DNA of 64,000 bases from Streptomyces sp. LUP47B (GCF_001746295.1 NZ_MJAH01000020.1:1-64000), one strand, 5' to 3'. Shown: positions 14,806 to 24,135, counted from the first letter of the stretch. The notes: a model not told the origin generated them from the sequence alone. Numbers and translations are program-made.

Positions 14806-15812
14806 GCAAGCCCGTCAAGGCGGCCGTCTTCGGTACCGGTTCATGGGGCACCGCGTTCGGCATGGTGCTCGCCGACGCGGGGTGCGAGGTCACCCTGTGG
14901 GCGCGGCGTCCCGAACTCGCGGCAGCCGTCAACTCCACGCGGACGAACCCGGACTACCTTCCCGGCGTCGAACTCCCGGAGAACCTCCGGGCGACGGCGG
15001 ACGCCGCGGAGGCCGCGCGCGACGCGGAGTTGACCGTCCTCGCGATCCCCTCGCAGACCCTGCGCGCCAACCTCGCCGACTGGACCCCCCTGCTCGCGCC
15101 CGACACGGTTCTCGTCTCCCTCATGAAGGGCGTCGAACTCGGCTCCGCGATGCGGATGAGCGAGGTGATCGAGGACGTCGCGAAGGTCGGGGCCGACCGC
15201 ATCGCCGTGGTCACCGGGCCCAACCTCGCGCGGGAGATCGCCGCCCGGATGCCGGCCGCCGCCGTGGTCGCCTGCACCGACGAGGCGGTCGCCCGGCGGC
15301 TCCAGTCCTCCTGCCACACGCCGTACTTCCGTCCGTACACCAACACCGACGTGGTGGGCTGCGAACTCGGCGGCGCCGTGAAGAACGTCATCGGCCTCGC
15401 CGTCGGTATCGCGGACGGCATGGGCCTCGGTGACAACGCCAAGGGTTCGCTCATCACGCGCGGTCTCGCGGAGACGACCCGGCTCGGACTCGCCATGGGC
15501 GCCGACCCGCTGACGTTCTCCGGACTCGCCGGTCTCGGCGACCTGGTGGCGACCTGCTCCTCGCCGCTGTCGCGCAACCACACCTTCGGCACCAACCTCG
15601 GCAAGGGCATGACCCTGCAGGAGACCATCGCGGTCACCAAGCAGACCGCGGAGGGCGTCAAGTCCTGCGAGTCCGTGCTGGACCTGGCCCGCAGGCACGG
15701 CGTCGACATGCCGATCACCGAGACCGTCGTCGGCATCGTGCACGAGGGCAAGGCCCCGGTGGTCGCCGTCAAGGAGCTGATGTCGCGCAGCGCGAAACCC
15801 GAACGACGCTGA
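14802..15812 (+). CDS. gpsA: Glycerol-3-phosphate dehydrogenase [NAD(P)+]
   Basis: 336 residues. It reduces dihydroxyacetone phosphate to sn-glycerol-3-phosphate for phospholipids. Rossmann motif AVFGTGSWGTAFG at residues 8-20; catalytic-domain signature GGAVKNVIGLAVGIADG near 190 with the active-site lysine, then GDNAKGSLITRGLAE. The GTG start overlaps the plsC stop (14803-14805). No terminator is seen in the 82 bp before ddlA. Confidence 0.96.
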   Translation: MSKPVKAAVFGTGSWGTAFGMVLADAGCEVTLWARRPELAAAVNSTRTNPDYLPGVELPENLRATADAAEAARDAELTVLAIPSQTLRANLADWTPLLAPDTVLVSLMKGVELGSAMRMSEVIEDVAKVGADRIAVVTGPNLAREIAARMPAAAVVACTDEAVARRLQSSCHTPYFRPYTNTDVVGCELGGAVKNVIGLAVGIADGMGLGDNAKGSLITRGLAETTRLGLAMGADPLTFSGLAGLGDLVATCSSPLSRNHTFGTNLGKGMTLQETIAVTKQTAEGVKSCESVLDLARRHGVDMPITETVVGIVHEGKAPVVAVKELMSRSAKPERR

Positions 15813-15894
15813 GCTACCACCTCGCTTTTTGCCTCGTTCGCCGCGGGGGCGCACGCTGTATCGGGGCACTACCAACGGGTACTCTCAACGCGAT

Positions 15895-17052
15895 ATGAGC
15901 ACCGAGAACCTCCCCCAGAGCCCTCAGCAGCCGCCTCGCAAGCCGCGCGTGGCCGTCGTGTTCGGCGGGCGCAGCTCCGAACACGGGATCTCCGTGGTCA
16001 CCGCCGGCGCCGTACTGCGGGCCATCGACCGGACCAAGTACGACGTCCTGCCGATCGGCATCACCCGGGACGGCCGTTGGGCGCTCACCGCCGACGAACC
16101 GGAACGCATGGCGATCACCGAGCGCCGTACGCCGAGCGTCGAGGAACTCGCCGAGTCGAGCGAGGGCGGCGTGGTGCTCCCCGTCGACCCCGCGAACCGT
16201 GAAGTCGTCTACAGCGAGCCGGGATCGGTGCCCAAGGCCCTCGGCGAGGTCGACGTCGTCTTCCCCGTCCTGCACGGCCCCTACGGCGAGGACGGCACCC
16301 TCCAGGGCCTCCTGGAGCTCTCCGGTGTCCCGTACGTCGGCGCGGGTGTGCTCGCCTCGGCCGTCGGCCAGGACAAGGAGTACATGAAGCGGGTGTTCAC
16401 CTCCTTCGGGCTCAAGGTCGGCCCGTACGTGGTGATCAGGCCGCGCGAGTGGGAGCGGGACGAGTCCGCGGCCCGCAAGAAGATCGTCGACTTCGCGGGC
16501 GAGCACGGCTGGCCGCTGTTCGTGAAGCCCGCGCGCGCGGGTTCGTCGATCGGCATCACCAAGGTCGACGACCTGTCCGGCCTTGACGAGGCGATCGCCG
16601 AGGCGCAGAGCCACGACCCGAAGATCCTCGTGGAGGCGGCGCTGCGCGGCCGCGAGATCGAGTGCGGTGTCCTGGAGTTCGAGGACGGCCCGCGCGCGTC
16701 GGTCCCGGCCGAGATCCCCCCGCCGCAGGAGCACGCGTACTACGACTTCGAGGCGAAGTACATCGACTCGACCCCGGGGATCGTGCCGGCGCCGCTCACG
16801 CCCGAGGAGACGGCCGAGGTCCAGAAGCTCGCGGTCGACGCCTTCGACGCGGCCTCCTGCGAGGGTCTGGTCCGCGCGGACTTCTTCCTCACCGAGGACG
16901 GCGAGTTCGTGATCAACGAGATCAACACGCTCCCGGGCTTCACACCGATCTCGATGTACCCGCAGATGTGGGAGAAGAGCGGGATCAGCTACCCGGAGCT
17001 GGTGGACAGGCTGATCGAGGCGGCACTGCGCAGGCCGACGGGGCTTCGTTAG
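15895..17052 (+). CDS. ddlA: D-alanine--D-alanine ligase
   Basis: 385-residue ATP-grasp ligase making the D-Ala-D-Ala dipeptide of peptidoglycan. N-terminal RVAVVFGGRSSEHGISVVTA at residues 17-36; ATP-grasp core with FVKPARAGSSIGITKV near 206; C-terminal EINTLPGFTPISMYPQMWEK near 341-360. The length fits the larger actinobacterial Ddl. Its position after gpsA is the conserved actinobacterial order (Rv2982c-Rv2981c). It converges with the DUF3515 lipoprotein gene; the probable terminator lies within that gene. Confidence 0.96.
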   Translation: MSTENLPQSPQQPPRKPRVAVVFGGRSSEHGISVVTAGAVLRAIDRTKYDVLPIGITRDGRWALTADEPERMAITERRTPSVEELAESSEGGVVLPVDPANREVVYSEPGSVPKALGEVDVVFPVLHGPYGEDGTLQGLLELSGVPYVGAGVLASAVGQDKEYMKRVFTSFGLKVGPYVVIRPREWERDESAARKKIVDFAGEHGWPLFVKPARAGSSIGITKVDDLSGLDEAIAEAQSHDPKILVEAALRGREIECGVLEFEDGPRASVPAEIPPPQEHAYYDFEAKYIDSTPGIVPAPLTPEETAEVQKLAVDAFDAASCEGLVRADFFLTEDGEFVINEINTLPGFTPISMYPQMWEKSGISYPELVDRLIEAALRRPTGLR

Positions 17053-17063
17053 CCGGTCGTCAG

Positions 17064-17564
17064 CTAGTCGGCGATCCCCTCGGGGATCGCCTTCTTCACG
17101 GCCGGAGCGAGGTCGACCAGCGCCCCGGTGCTGTCCCGCCCCTTCGGTACCGTGACCTCGACGTACGCGCTGCGATTGGCTGTGGTGAAGCGATACGCGC
17201 CGTCGTCCTCCTTCTCCATCAGCCAGTCGACGCCGTTCACACCGCCCGCGACCGCGTCCGGGTCGCTGCCCTCGGCCACCTTGGGGTCGACCATCTTGGG
17301 CGGCTGCACGACACCGCAGCGCAGTATGATCGCCGGGCTTCCCCAGCCCGCCGTCAGTGTGGACGCGGGCTCGGGATCCTCACGACTCAGCCCGTCCAGC
17401 TTTGGCGGCAGCGCCTTGTCCAGGTTCGCGCACAGCTTGGTGGCCTTCGTACCCGGACTGGGAACCGCCGCCGACGCGCTGTCGTCTGCGGAGGAGCAGC
17501 CCGCGACCGCGATCAGCAGGGCGAGCGTGGGCAGACGGAGAGGCCGGTGACGGAAGAAGTTCAC
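17064..17564 (-). CDS. DUF3515 lipoprotein
   Basis: 166 residues from GTG 17564. A basic start and hydrophobic stretch lead to the lipobox IAVAGCSS, so it is probably lipid-anchored at Cys22 on the outer face of the membrane. The remainder carries the DUF3515 pattern (CANLDKALPPKLDGL, WGSPAIILRCGV, VNGVDWLMEKEDD, YVEVTVP). Function is not established; location next to ddl (Rv2980 equivalent) hints at a cell-envelope role, an inference from context only. Confidence 0.88.
   Translation of the reverse strand: MNFFRHRPLRLPTLALLIAVAGCSSADDSASAAVPSPGTKATKLCANLDKALPPKLDGLSREDPEPASTLTAGWGSPAIILRCGVVQPPKMVDPKVAEGSDPDAVAGGVNGVDWLMEKEDDGAYRFTTANRSAYVEVTVPKGRDSTGALVDLAPAVKKAIPEGIAD
17070..17091. terminator. 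Hairpin at the ddlA/DUF3515 convergence
   Basis: GGCGATCCCC (17070-17079) and GGGGATCGCC (17082-17091) are perfect inverted copies. They lie inside the last codons of DUF3515 (encoding AIPEGIAD) and 18 nt after the ddlA stop, so the same bases may serve as coding sequence and as ddlA terminator. Confidence 0.6.
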
Positions 17565-17584
17565 CGGCCAAGGGTAGACGGGGG

Positions 17585-17818
17585 CTACAGATGGACGACC
17601 GGGCAGGTCAGGGTGCGGGTGATGCCATCCACCTGCTGGACCTTGGCGACCACCAAGCGGCCCAGGTCGTCCACGGTGTCGGCTTGGGCACGGACGATCA
17701 CGTCATACGGTCCTGTCACGTCCTCGGCCTGGATGACTCCAGGAATCTTGCTGATCGTCTCGGCGACGGTCGACGCTTTGCCGACATCCGTCTGGATCAG
17801 GATGTACGCCTGTACCAC
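17585..17818 (-). CDS. Lrp/AsnC ligand-binding domain protein (RAM domain only)
   Basis: 77 residues, a stand-alone RAM (ACT-like) domain: VQAYILIQTDVGKASTVAET, then IPGVIQAEDVTGPYDVIVRA and a final strand TRTLTCPVVHL. The helix-turn-helix half of a normal Lrp protein is absent, so it is not itself a DNA-binding regulator; such single domains form oligomers that bind amino acids or modify full-length Lrp proteins. GTG 17818 is preceded by GGAGG with 5-nt spacing, which sets the start. It is upstream of the lipoprotein gene on the same strand. Confidence 0.85.
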   Translation of the reverse strand: MVQAYILIQTDVGKASTVAETISKIPGVIQAEDVTGPYDVIVRAQADTVDDLGRLVVAKVQQVDGITRTLTCPVVHL

Positions 17819-18024
17819 GGAACCTCCAGGGCGGCCACGAGGATCATGTGGGGAAAAGGAACGCCACGGTATCGCGTCGCCGCTCGTCGCGGGGAGACCC
17901 GCGGAGGCGTGGACGCCCGCGCCGGGGTGCGGACACTGCAGAAGTTCACGGTCCCCTCGACCGTATCGAGGACACTGATGACGCGCGACCGGGCACGGCA
18001 CGGCACAGAAGGGGCGTAAGGGCC

Positions 18025-18993
18025 ATGAAGGGCACTGTTGGTGAGCTCGGCGAGTTCGGGCTCATCAGGGAGCTCACCTCCCGTCTCACCACCACCCCGG
18101 CGGTCCGGGTGGGTCCCGGCGACGACGCCGCGGTGGTCGCCGCGCCCGACCGCAGGGTCGTGGCGAGCACCGACATCCTTCTGGAGGGCCGGCACTTCCG
18201 CCGCGACTGGTCCACGGCCTACGACGTCGGCCGCAAGGCGGCCGCGCAGAACCTCGCGGACATCGCCGCCATGGGCGCGGTGCCGACCGCCCTGCTGCTC
18301 GGCCTGGTCGTGCCCGCCGAACTCCCCGTCACCTGGCCCTCGGAGCTCATGGACGGCCTGCGTGACGAGTGCCAGGTCGCGGGCGCGTCGGTGGTCGGCG
18401 GGGACGTCGTACGGGGAGACACGATCATGGTCTCCATCACCGCCCTCGGCGATCTGCGGGGCCAGGAGCCGGTGACCCGGGCCGGCGCCCAGCCCGGCGA
18501 CCTCGTCGCGGTGACCGGCTGGCTGGGCTGGTCCGCGGCCGGGTACGCGGTGCTCTCCCGCGGCTTCCGCTCGCCCCGCGCGTTCGTGGAGGCGCACCGG
18601 CGCCCCGAGCCGCCGTACCACGCGGGCCCGGCCGCCGCGGCGCTCGGCGCGACCGCGATGTGCGACGTGAGCGACGGGCTGATCGCCGACCTCGGACACA
18701 TCGCCGAGGCCAGCAAGGTCCGCATCGACATCCGTTCCGGCGCGATCGACATCCCCTCCCAGATGAACGACATCGGACAGGCCGTCGGTGTCGACCCCAT
18801 GCAGTGGGTGCTGAGCGGGGGAGAGGACCACGCGATCGTGGCGACCTTCTCACCGGACGTGAAGCTCCCGGCCCGCTGGAAGGTGATCGGCGAGGTCCTC
18901 AACCCCTCGGCGCTGCCCCAGGTGACGGTCGACGGGGCGCCCTGGACGAGCAAGGGCGGCTGGGACCACTTCGGCGGGGACATCGAGTCGTGA
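18025..18993 (+). CDS. thiL: Thiamine-monophosphate kinase
   Basis: 322-residue ATP-dependent kinase making thiamine diphosphate. It has the AIR-synthase/ThiL fold: RVGPGDDAAVV at residues 29-39, STDILLEGRHFRRDW, AQNLADIAAMGAVPTALL (metal and substrate binding), VGGDVVRGD near 125, MCDVSDGLIADLGHIAEAS near 213, and LSGGEDHAIVATF. ATG 18025 gives the usual start. Its TGA overlaps the GTG of thiD by one nucleotide step, so the last two thiamine enzymes here are coupled. Confidence 0.95.
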   Translation: MKGTVGELGEFGLIRELTSRLTTTPAVRVGPGDDAAVVAAPDRRVVASTDILLEGRHFRRDWSTAYDVGRKAAAQNLADIAAMGAVPTALLLGLVVPAELPVTWPSELMDGLRDECQVAGASVVGGDVVRGDTIMVSITALGDLRGQEPVTRAGAQPGDLVAVTGWLGWSAAGYAVLSRGFRSPRAFVEAHRRPEPPYHAGPAAAALGATAMCDVSDGLIADLGHIAEASKVRIDIRSGAIDIPSQMNDIGQAVGVDPMQWVLSGGEDHAIVATFSPDVKLPARWKVIGEVLNPSALPQVTVDGAPWTSKGGWDHFGGDIES

Positions 18994-19793
18994 AGCCCCT
19001 GGTGCTCACGGTGGCCGGCTCCGACTCCGGCGGCGGCGCCGGAATCCAGGCCGACCTGAAGACCATGCTCGCGCTCGGCGTGCACGGCATGAGTGTCGTC
19101 ACGGCCGTCACCGCGCAGAACTCCCTGGGCGTACAGGGCGCCTGGGAGCTGCCCGTCGAGGCGGTGCGGGCCCAGTACCGCAGTGTCGTGGACGACATCG
19201 GCGTCCGGGCCGTGAAGACCGGGATGCTCGCCTCGGCCGAACTCGTCGAGGCGGTGGCCGAGTTGCTCGCGGCCACCGACGCCCCGGCCGTGGTCGACCC
19301 GGTCGGCGTCTCCAAGCACGGCGACTCGCTGCTGGCCTCCTCCGCCCTGGAGTCCGTCCGCACGAAGCTGCTCCCGGTCGCCACCGTCGCCACCCCGAAC
19401 CTCGACGAGGTGGCGCAACTCACCGGCGTCCGGGTCGACTCGGAGTCCCGGATGCGAGAGGCCGCCGAGGCGGTCCTGTCGTACGGACCGACGTGGGTGC
19501 TCATCAAGGGCGGCCATCTGACCGGCGACGCCGTCGACCTGCTCACCGACGGCCGTGCGGAGCACTGGCTGCGCGCGCCCCGCCACGACAACCGGCACAC
19601 GCACGGCACGGGCTGCACCCTGGCCTCCGCGATCGCCTCGCAGCTCGCCAAGGGACAGTCCGTGCCGGAGGCGGTGGCGGCCGCCAAGGAGTACGTCACC
19701 GGGGCGATCGCCGCCGGGTTCGCGCTCGGCGGCGGGATCGGCCCCGTGGACCACGCCTGGGCACTCACGCGCCGGGGTACTCCGGCAGCTTGA
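18990..19793 (+). CDS. thiD: Hydroxymethylpyrimidine (phosphate) kinase
   Basis: 267-residue ribokinase-fold enzyme that phosphorylates HMP and HMP-P in thiamine pyrimidine synthesis. Motifs: TVAGSDSGGGAGIQADLK at residues 6-23, AVTAQNSLGVQG near 37, DPVGVSKHGDSLL near 106, and the catalytic HGTGCTLASAIAS near 205. It starts within the last codon of thiL. Its 3' end overlaps the 3' end of the convergent monooxygenase gene by 29 bp. Confidence 0.95.
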   Translation: MKPLVLTVAGSDSGGGAGIQADLKTMLALGVHGMSVVTAVTAQNSLGVQGAWELPVEAVRAQYRSVVDDIGVRAVKTGMLASAELVEAVAELLAATDAPAVVDPVGVSKHGDSLLASSALESVRTKLLPVATVATPNLDEVAQLTGVRVDSESRMREAAEAVLSYGPTWVLIKGGHLTGDAVDLLTDGRAEHWLRAPRHDNRHTHGTGCTLASAIASQLAKGQSVPEAVAAAKEYVTGAIAAGFALGGGIGPVDHAWALTRRGTPAA

Positions 19794-20973
19794 TGTTGGT
19801 CGCCGACTTCTCGGTGAGCCGCTTGAAGAAGGCCGCGAGGGGACGGGAGGCGAGCAGCCGGTACATCCGGTCCCGGCTGCGGATCCGCCGCTCGGTGGCC
19901 GGCGCGAAGAACGGGCCCGCGTTGCCCGAGGTCTTCTGGCAGCCCTTGGCGAAGCCCGCGATCCGGGCCTCGTAGGCGGCGAACGCCGCACGGTGGTCGC
20001 CGCCCGCCAGGGCGAGCTCACCGGCGAGGACGTACGCGCCGACGATCGCCACCCCGGTCCCCATCCCGCCCATCGTGGCCCCGTACCCCGCGTCCCCGAG
20101 AAGTGCCACGCGCCCCTGGGTGAGCCGGTCGACGTGGATCTGGGCGATCGCGTCGAAATAGACGTCGTCGGCCGCCTCGAGGGCTTTCAGGACGTTCGGC
20201 CCCTCCCAGCCCATCCCCGCGAACCGCTCGGCGAGGATCCGCTTGTGCGCGGCCGGGTCCCGGCGGTCGTACGACAGCCGCTCGGAGCGGAAGACCAGCA
20301 GCGCGCCCGCGCGGTCCGGATCGCCGTCGTAGTTGCCGAGTGCGATCGCCCGGCCCGGCTCGCTGTACACCCGGCCGGTGCGGTCCAGGCCCAGGTGGTT
20401 GGGGACCTCGAAGCCGGCCACGTAGTGGTCGAGGAAGCGCAGATGGCGGGACTCGTCGCCGAAGACGAGGGACCGGGTGCGCGAGTGGAGGCCGTCCGCG
20501 CCGATCACCAGGTCGAAGCGGCGCGCCGGGCCCTTCTCGAAGGTGACGTCGACACCGTCGGCCGAGTCGGTGAGCGTGGCGACCGAGTCGCCGAACACGT
20601 ACTCGACGCGGTCCCGGGTGCGCTCGTACATGATGTGCGCGAGTTCGCCGCGGAAGATCTCCACGTCGCCGCTCATCATGTCCGACGGCAGGTCCACCTT
20701 CGGGGCGCCGTCCGCGTCGACGACGATCTGGCGGCCCATGTGGGTCTGACGGACGTGGATCTCGTCCCAGATGCCCATCTCGGTGAGCACCCTGCGGTGC
20801 ACATGACCGCGGAAGTCGACGGCGAAGCCGCCGCCGCGCAGCTCCGGCGCCTTCTCGACGACGGTGACCCGGGCGCCGTAGCGCATGAGGTTCAGCGCGA
20901 GCGCCGGCCCGGCGACGCTGGCTCCGGAGATCAGGACGGTGAGGTGACTGAGGTCGTGCGTCTTGTTCGTCAT
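19765..20973 (-). CDS. FAD-dependent aromatic-type monooxygenase
   Basis: 402-residue class A flavoprotein hydroxylase of the UbiH/PHBH/TetX type. N-terminal dinucleotide site VLISGASVAGPALALNLMR at about residues 13-31 (GxSxAG variant), the DG motif VIGADGLHSRTRS near 160, and the GD motif RVALLGDAGYGATMGGMG near 290. The substrate is unknown; relatives hydroxylate phenols or inactivate drugs such as tetracycline and rifamycin. It lies 34 bp downstream of the SARP regulator on the same strand and is likely co-transcribed. The pair is absent from the conserved order thiD-rpmB that I remember, so it is accessory. Confidence 0.88.
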   Translation of the reverse strand: MTNKTHDLSHLTVLISGASVAGPALALNLMRYGARVTVVEKAPELRGGGFAVDFRGHVHRRVLTEMGIWDEIHVRQTHMGRQIVVDADGAPKVDLPSDMMSGDVEIFRGELAHIMYERTRDRVEYVFGDSVATLTDSADGVDVTFEKGPARRFDLVIGADGLHSRTRSLVFGDESRHLRFLDHYVAGFEVPNHLGLDRTGRVYSEPGRAIALGNYDGDPDRAGALLVFRSERLSYDRRDPAAHKRILAERFAGMGWEGPNVLKALEAADDVYFDAIAQIHVDRLTQGRVALLGDAGYGATMGGMGTGVAIVGAYVLAGELALAGGDHRAAFAAYEARIAGFAKGCQKTSGNAGPFFAPATERRIRSRDRMYRLLASRPLAAFFKRLTEKSATNIKLPEYPGA

Positions 20974-21007
20974 GCCCGCAGCTTCGACGGGACCGCTGAC
21001 CGTCCTC

Positions 21008-24000
21008 CTACCGTTCGCTGACCGCTGCTGACCGAAGGGCGCGGCCGTGCTCGAAGGCCTTGTCGTAGGCCTCGGGCGACAGTTGTCGCCGTACGGACTC
21101 CTTCGTCCGTACGACATCGGGGTCGCCCTCGGCCGACGCGCCCCGCAGACCCTCGGCGGCGCCCAGGAGTTCGGCCGCCCGGCCGGGGTGCGGGGCGACG
21201 GAGGCCAGGGCCTCGGCGACGGCCGCCAGGGCGAGGAGGTCCGGGGCGTCCAGGGCCTCCAAGGCGTGCGTGCGGGCCTGGCAGAACCAGTCGCGGGCCT
21301 GCTCCGGGTCGCCCTCGGCGGCGGCCGTGTGGCCGAGGCCGATGAGGATCAGGACGGTCTCGCCGGCGCTGAACCAGTTCGCGGCACAGGCTTCCAGGGC
21401 GCTCTCGTAGTGCACGCGCGCGTGGTGCCCGTGCCCGGAGAGCCGGGCCGAGTCGCCGAGACCGCGTCGGGCGGCCGCCACCTTGTCCGGGGCGCCCCCC
21501 GCCCGGGCCAGGTCGGCGGCGCGCGAGAAGTGCGCCACCGCCTCCTCGGTGTCGCCGCGGTACAGCAGCACGGTGGCCCGGGACCGCAGCAGGTCGGAGG
21601 TCTCCTCGGGTGCGTCCAGTTCCCGGACGTACTCCAGGCCCTCGTCGAACAACTCCAGGGCGCGGTCGTACTCGCCGCGCCGGCCGGCGAAACCGCCCAG
21701 CGGGTCCAGGCAGTTGGCCATGCCCCAGCGGTCGCCGGTCGTACGGAAGCCGGCCAGCGAGCGCGCGAACGTCGCCTCGGAAGCCACCGGATCGCCCTTG
21801 AACTGCGCCTGGTAGGCGAGCCCCAGATCCAGCAGCGCGCGGCCCCAGGGCCGGTCGCCGACCTGGACGGCGAGCAGGTCGTCGTTCACGGCGTACAGCG
21901 GGCCGCCCGCCAGCGACCACAGGACCATCGTGAACGGCAGCCGCAGCGGCCCGTCCAGGGCGTGCATGAGGGCGGCCACGCGCGCGATGCGGCCCGGTTC
22001 GCCGGGGTCGTCGCCGCGGCCGGTGACGGTGTTCATCAGGCACAGGGCGTACTCCTCGGCGAGGCCCGGGGGAGGGGAGTCGCCCAACGCCGCCAGCAGG
22101 GCGTGGGCCAGCGGCACGCGTTCGCCGTGCGGGGCGCGCAACCGCCAGAACCAGGACAGGGCCGCCATGAGCCGCAGGGCGTCCTCGGGAGCCGTCGCGA
22201 CGAGATGACGCAGGGCCGCGTCCAGGTTGTCCCGCTCGGCGTCCAGGCGGGCCAGCCAGGGGAGTTGGCCGCCGCCGCGCAGAGCCGGTTCCGCCCGCTC
22301 GGCCAGCTCGCGGAAGTACGCGGCGTGGGCGTCCCGCAGCGGCCGAACCCGGTCGCACCGCTCGGCGGCGAACGCGCGGATCGTCTCCAGCATGCGGTAA
22401 CGGCCCTCGGACACCTCCAGGAAGGACTTCTCCACCAGCGAGGCCAGCAGGTCCTCCGGGTACGGGGTCGCGCACACCGTCTCGACCGCCTCCAGGCCGG
22501 CCCCGCCCGGGAAGACCGTCAGCCGGCTCGCGAGCTCCCGCTCCTCGTCGTCCAGCAGGTCCCAGCTCCACTCCACGACGGCCCGCAGGGTGCGGTGCCG
22601 GGGCGCCTTGGAGCGGTCGCCGCGGTTGAGGAGGCGGAACCGGTCGTCCAGGCGCTCCGCCAGTTCGTCCGGGGTGAGAGTGCGCAGACGCGCGGCCGCG
22701 AGCTCGATCGCCAGCGGCAGCCCGTCGAGGGCCGCGCAGATGCCGGCCACACGCGCGTGGCTCTCGAATCCGGGGCGGACGGCCCGGGCGCGGTCCAGGA
22801 AGAGCCGCACCGCGGGCTCGGGCGGCAGCGGCGGCACGGGCACCACGACCTCGCCCGTGATGCCGAGGGACTCGCGGCTGGTGGCGAGCACACGGACGCC
22901 GGGGCAGGCCGCGAGGAGCCGGGCGGTGAGCCCGGCGGCCTCCTCGACGAGGTGCTCGCAGTTGTCGAGCACGAGGAGCGACTCGCGGTCCTCCAGGGCG
23001 GCCAGCAGCCGGTCCGTGCCGTCGGTCGCCGGGGTACGGAAGCCGTCGCGCACCCCGAGCGCGGTCAGGACGGCATAAGGGATGCGGGTGGCGTCGGTGA
23101 GCGGCGCGAGTTCGACGAAGCACGCGCCCGCGTGGGCCTGCGTGGCCTCGATCGCGAGCCGGGTCTTGCCCGCTCCGCCGGGGCCCGTCAGCGTGACCAG
23201 CCGTGCCTCGGACAGGGCCCCGGCGATCCGGTCGAGCTCGGTCTCCCGGCCGACGAAACGGGTGAGCTGGGCGGGGACACCCTTCCGGCGCTCGGTTCGC
23301 CGCCCTCGCAGCAGCTCCAGGTGCAGCGCCGACAGTTCGGGCGAGGGATCGGCGCCGAGTTCGTCGGCGAGCGTGCGCCGGGCCTCCTCGAACACCGTGA
23401 GCGCCTCCGCTGGCCGCCCGTCCGCGTGCAGGGCCCGCATCAGCTGCCCGTACAGGCGCTCGCTCAGCGGATATGCGGACAGCAGCGTCCGCAGCTCCGG
23501 TACGAGTTCGGGGCCGCAGCCGAGCGCGAGATCCGCGTCGATCCGGTCCTGTACGGCGGCCAGCCGGAGCTCCGCGAGCCGGGCCCGCTCGGCATGCGCG
23601 TCCGGGAGGTCGGGCAGGGCCGGGCCGCGCCACAGGGCGAGGGCGTCCCGGAGCGCGGCCGCGGCCCGCTGGTGGTCTCCGGCGGCGAGAGCGGCCCGTC
23701 CGTCCGCGACAAGCTTTTCGAACTGGAGAGCGTCTGTCGTGTCGGCGGTGACGGCGATGCGGTAACCGGCCGCCGTCGCCTCGATCTCCGTGTGCGGGGC
23801 CAGACGCCTGCGGAGGCGGGAGATCTGCGACTGGAGGGCGTTGGCGGCGCCGACGGGCGGCTCGGCGCCGTAGAGGCCGTCGATGAGGCGTTCCACGGGG
23901 ACCGTGCGGCCCGCGTCGAGGAGCAGCAGGGTGAGCAGGGCGCGGGGACGGGGGCCGCCGGGGTCGACGCGGACGCCGTCGTCGGTGCGGATGTCCAGGG

Positions 24001-24022
24001 GGCCCAGGATGCCGAAGCGCAT
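21008..24022 (-). CDS. AfsR/SARP-family regulator with NTPase and TPR domains
   Basis: 1004-residue pleiotropic-type regulator. Domains: OmpR-like winged helix (1-90; GPLDIRTDDG, LTLLLLDAGRTVPVERLIDG), bacterial transcriptional activation domain (about 95-240), STAND/NB-ARC-like ATPase with P-loop LTGPGGAGKT at 278-287 and Walker B LLVLDNCEH near 345, then a long helical TPR-like C-terminal half. In known AfsR proteins phosphorylation or ligand binding plus ATP hydrolysis gates activation of secondary metabolite genes; here the target may be the adjacent FAD monooxygenase (inference). ATG 24022; no serine kinase gene (afsK) lies nearby. Confidence 0.9.
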   Translation of the reverse strand: MRFGILGPLDIRTDDGVRVDPGGPRPRALLTLLLLDAGRTVPVERLIDGLYGAEPPVGAANALQSQISRLRRRLAPHTEIEATAAGYRIAVTADTTDALQFEKLVADGRAALAAGDHQRAAAALRDALALWRGPALPDLPDAHAERARLAELRLAAVQDRIDADLALGCGPELVPELRTLLSAYPLSERLYGQLMRALHADGRPAEALTVFEEARRTLADELGADPSPELSALHLELLRGRRTERRKGVPAQLTRFVGRETELDRIAGALSEARLVTLTGPGGAGKTRLAIEATQAHAGACFVELAPLTDATRIPYAVLTALGVRDGFRTPATDGTDRLLAALEDRESLLVLDNCEHLVEEAAGLTARLLAACPGVRVLATSRESLGITGEVVVPVPPLPPEPAVRLFLDRARAVRPGFESHARVAGICAALDGLPLAIELAAARLRTLTPDELAERLDDRFRLLNRGDRSKAPRHRTLRAVVEWSWDLLDDEERELASRLTVFPGGAGLEAVETVCATPYPEDLLASLVEKSFLEVSEGRYRMLETIRAFAAERCDRVRPLRDAHAAYFRELAERAEPALRGGGQLPWLARLDAERDNLDAALRHLVATAPEDALRLMAALSWFWRLRAPHGERVPLAHALLAALGDSPPPGLAEEYALCLMNTVTGRGDDPGEPGRIARVAALMHALDGPLRLPFTMVLWSLAGGPLYAVNDDLLAVQVGDRPWGRALLDLGLAYQAQFKGDPVASEATFARSLAGFRTTGDRWGMANCLDPLGGFAGRRGEYDRALELFDEGLEYVRELDAPEETSDLLRSRATVLLYRGDTEEAVAHFSRAADLARAGGAPDKVAAARRGLGDSARLSGHGHHARVHYESALEACAANWFSAGETVLILIGLGHTAAAEGDPEQARDWFCQARTHALEALDAPDLLALAAVAEALASVAPHPGRAAELLGAAEGLRGASAEGDPDVVRTKESVRRQLSPEAYDKAFEHGRALRSAAVSER

Positions 24023-24066
24023 TCACCGGATTCTGGCAGCTCGGCCGGTCCCGGGACACGGCAAAA

Positions 24067-24094
24067 AGCCGGCCCACCTCTCGGTGGACCGGCT
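24067..24094 (-). terminator. rho-independent terminator of rpmB
   Basis: On the minus strand AGCCGGTCCACC pairs with GGTGGGCCGGCT (24083-24094 with 24067-24078, one wobble) around a GAGA loop, followed by TTTTT. Canonical and correctly placed after rpmB, insulating it from the SARP gene. Confidence 0.92.
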
Positions 24095-24135
24095 CAGTGC
24101 AGCGAACCAGCAGCGGCCGCGCGCTTAGCTGTGCG

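Noticed and set aside
13071..15812. 913-codon frame running through cofC, plsC and gpsA
   Set aside because: It merges antisense and out-of-frame stretches before entering the true gpsA frame; only 14802-15812 is supported.
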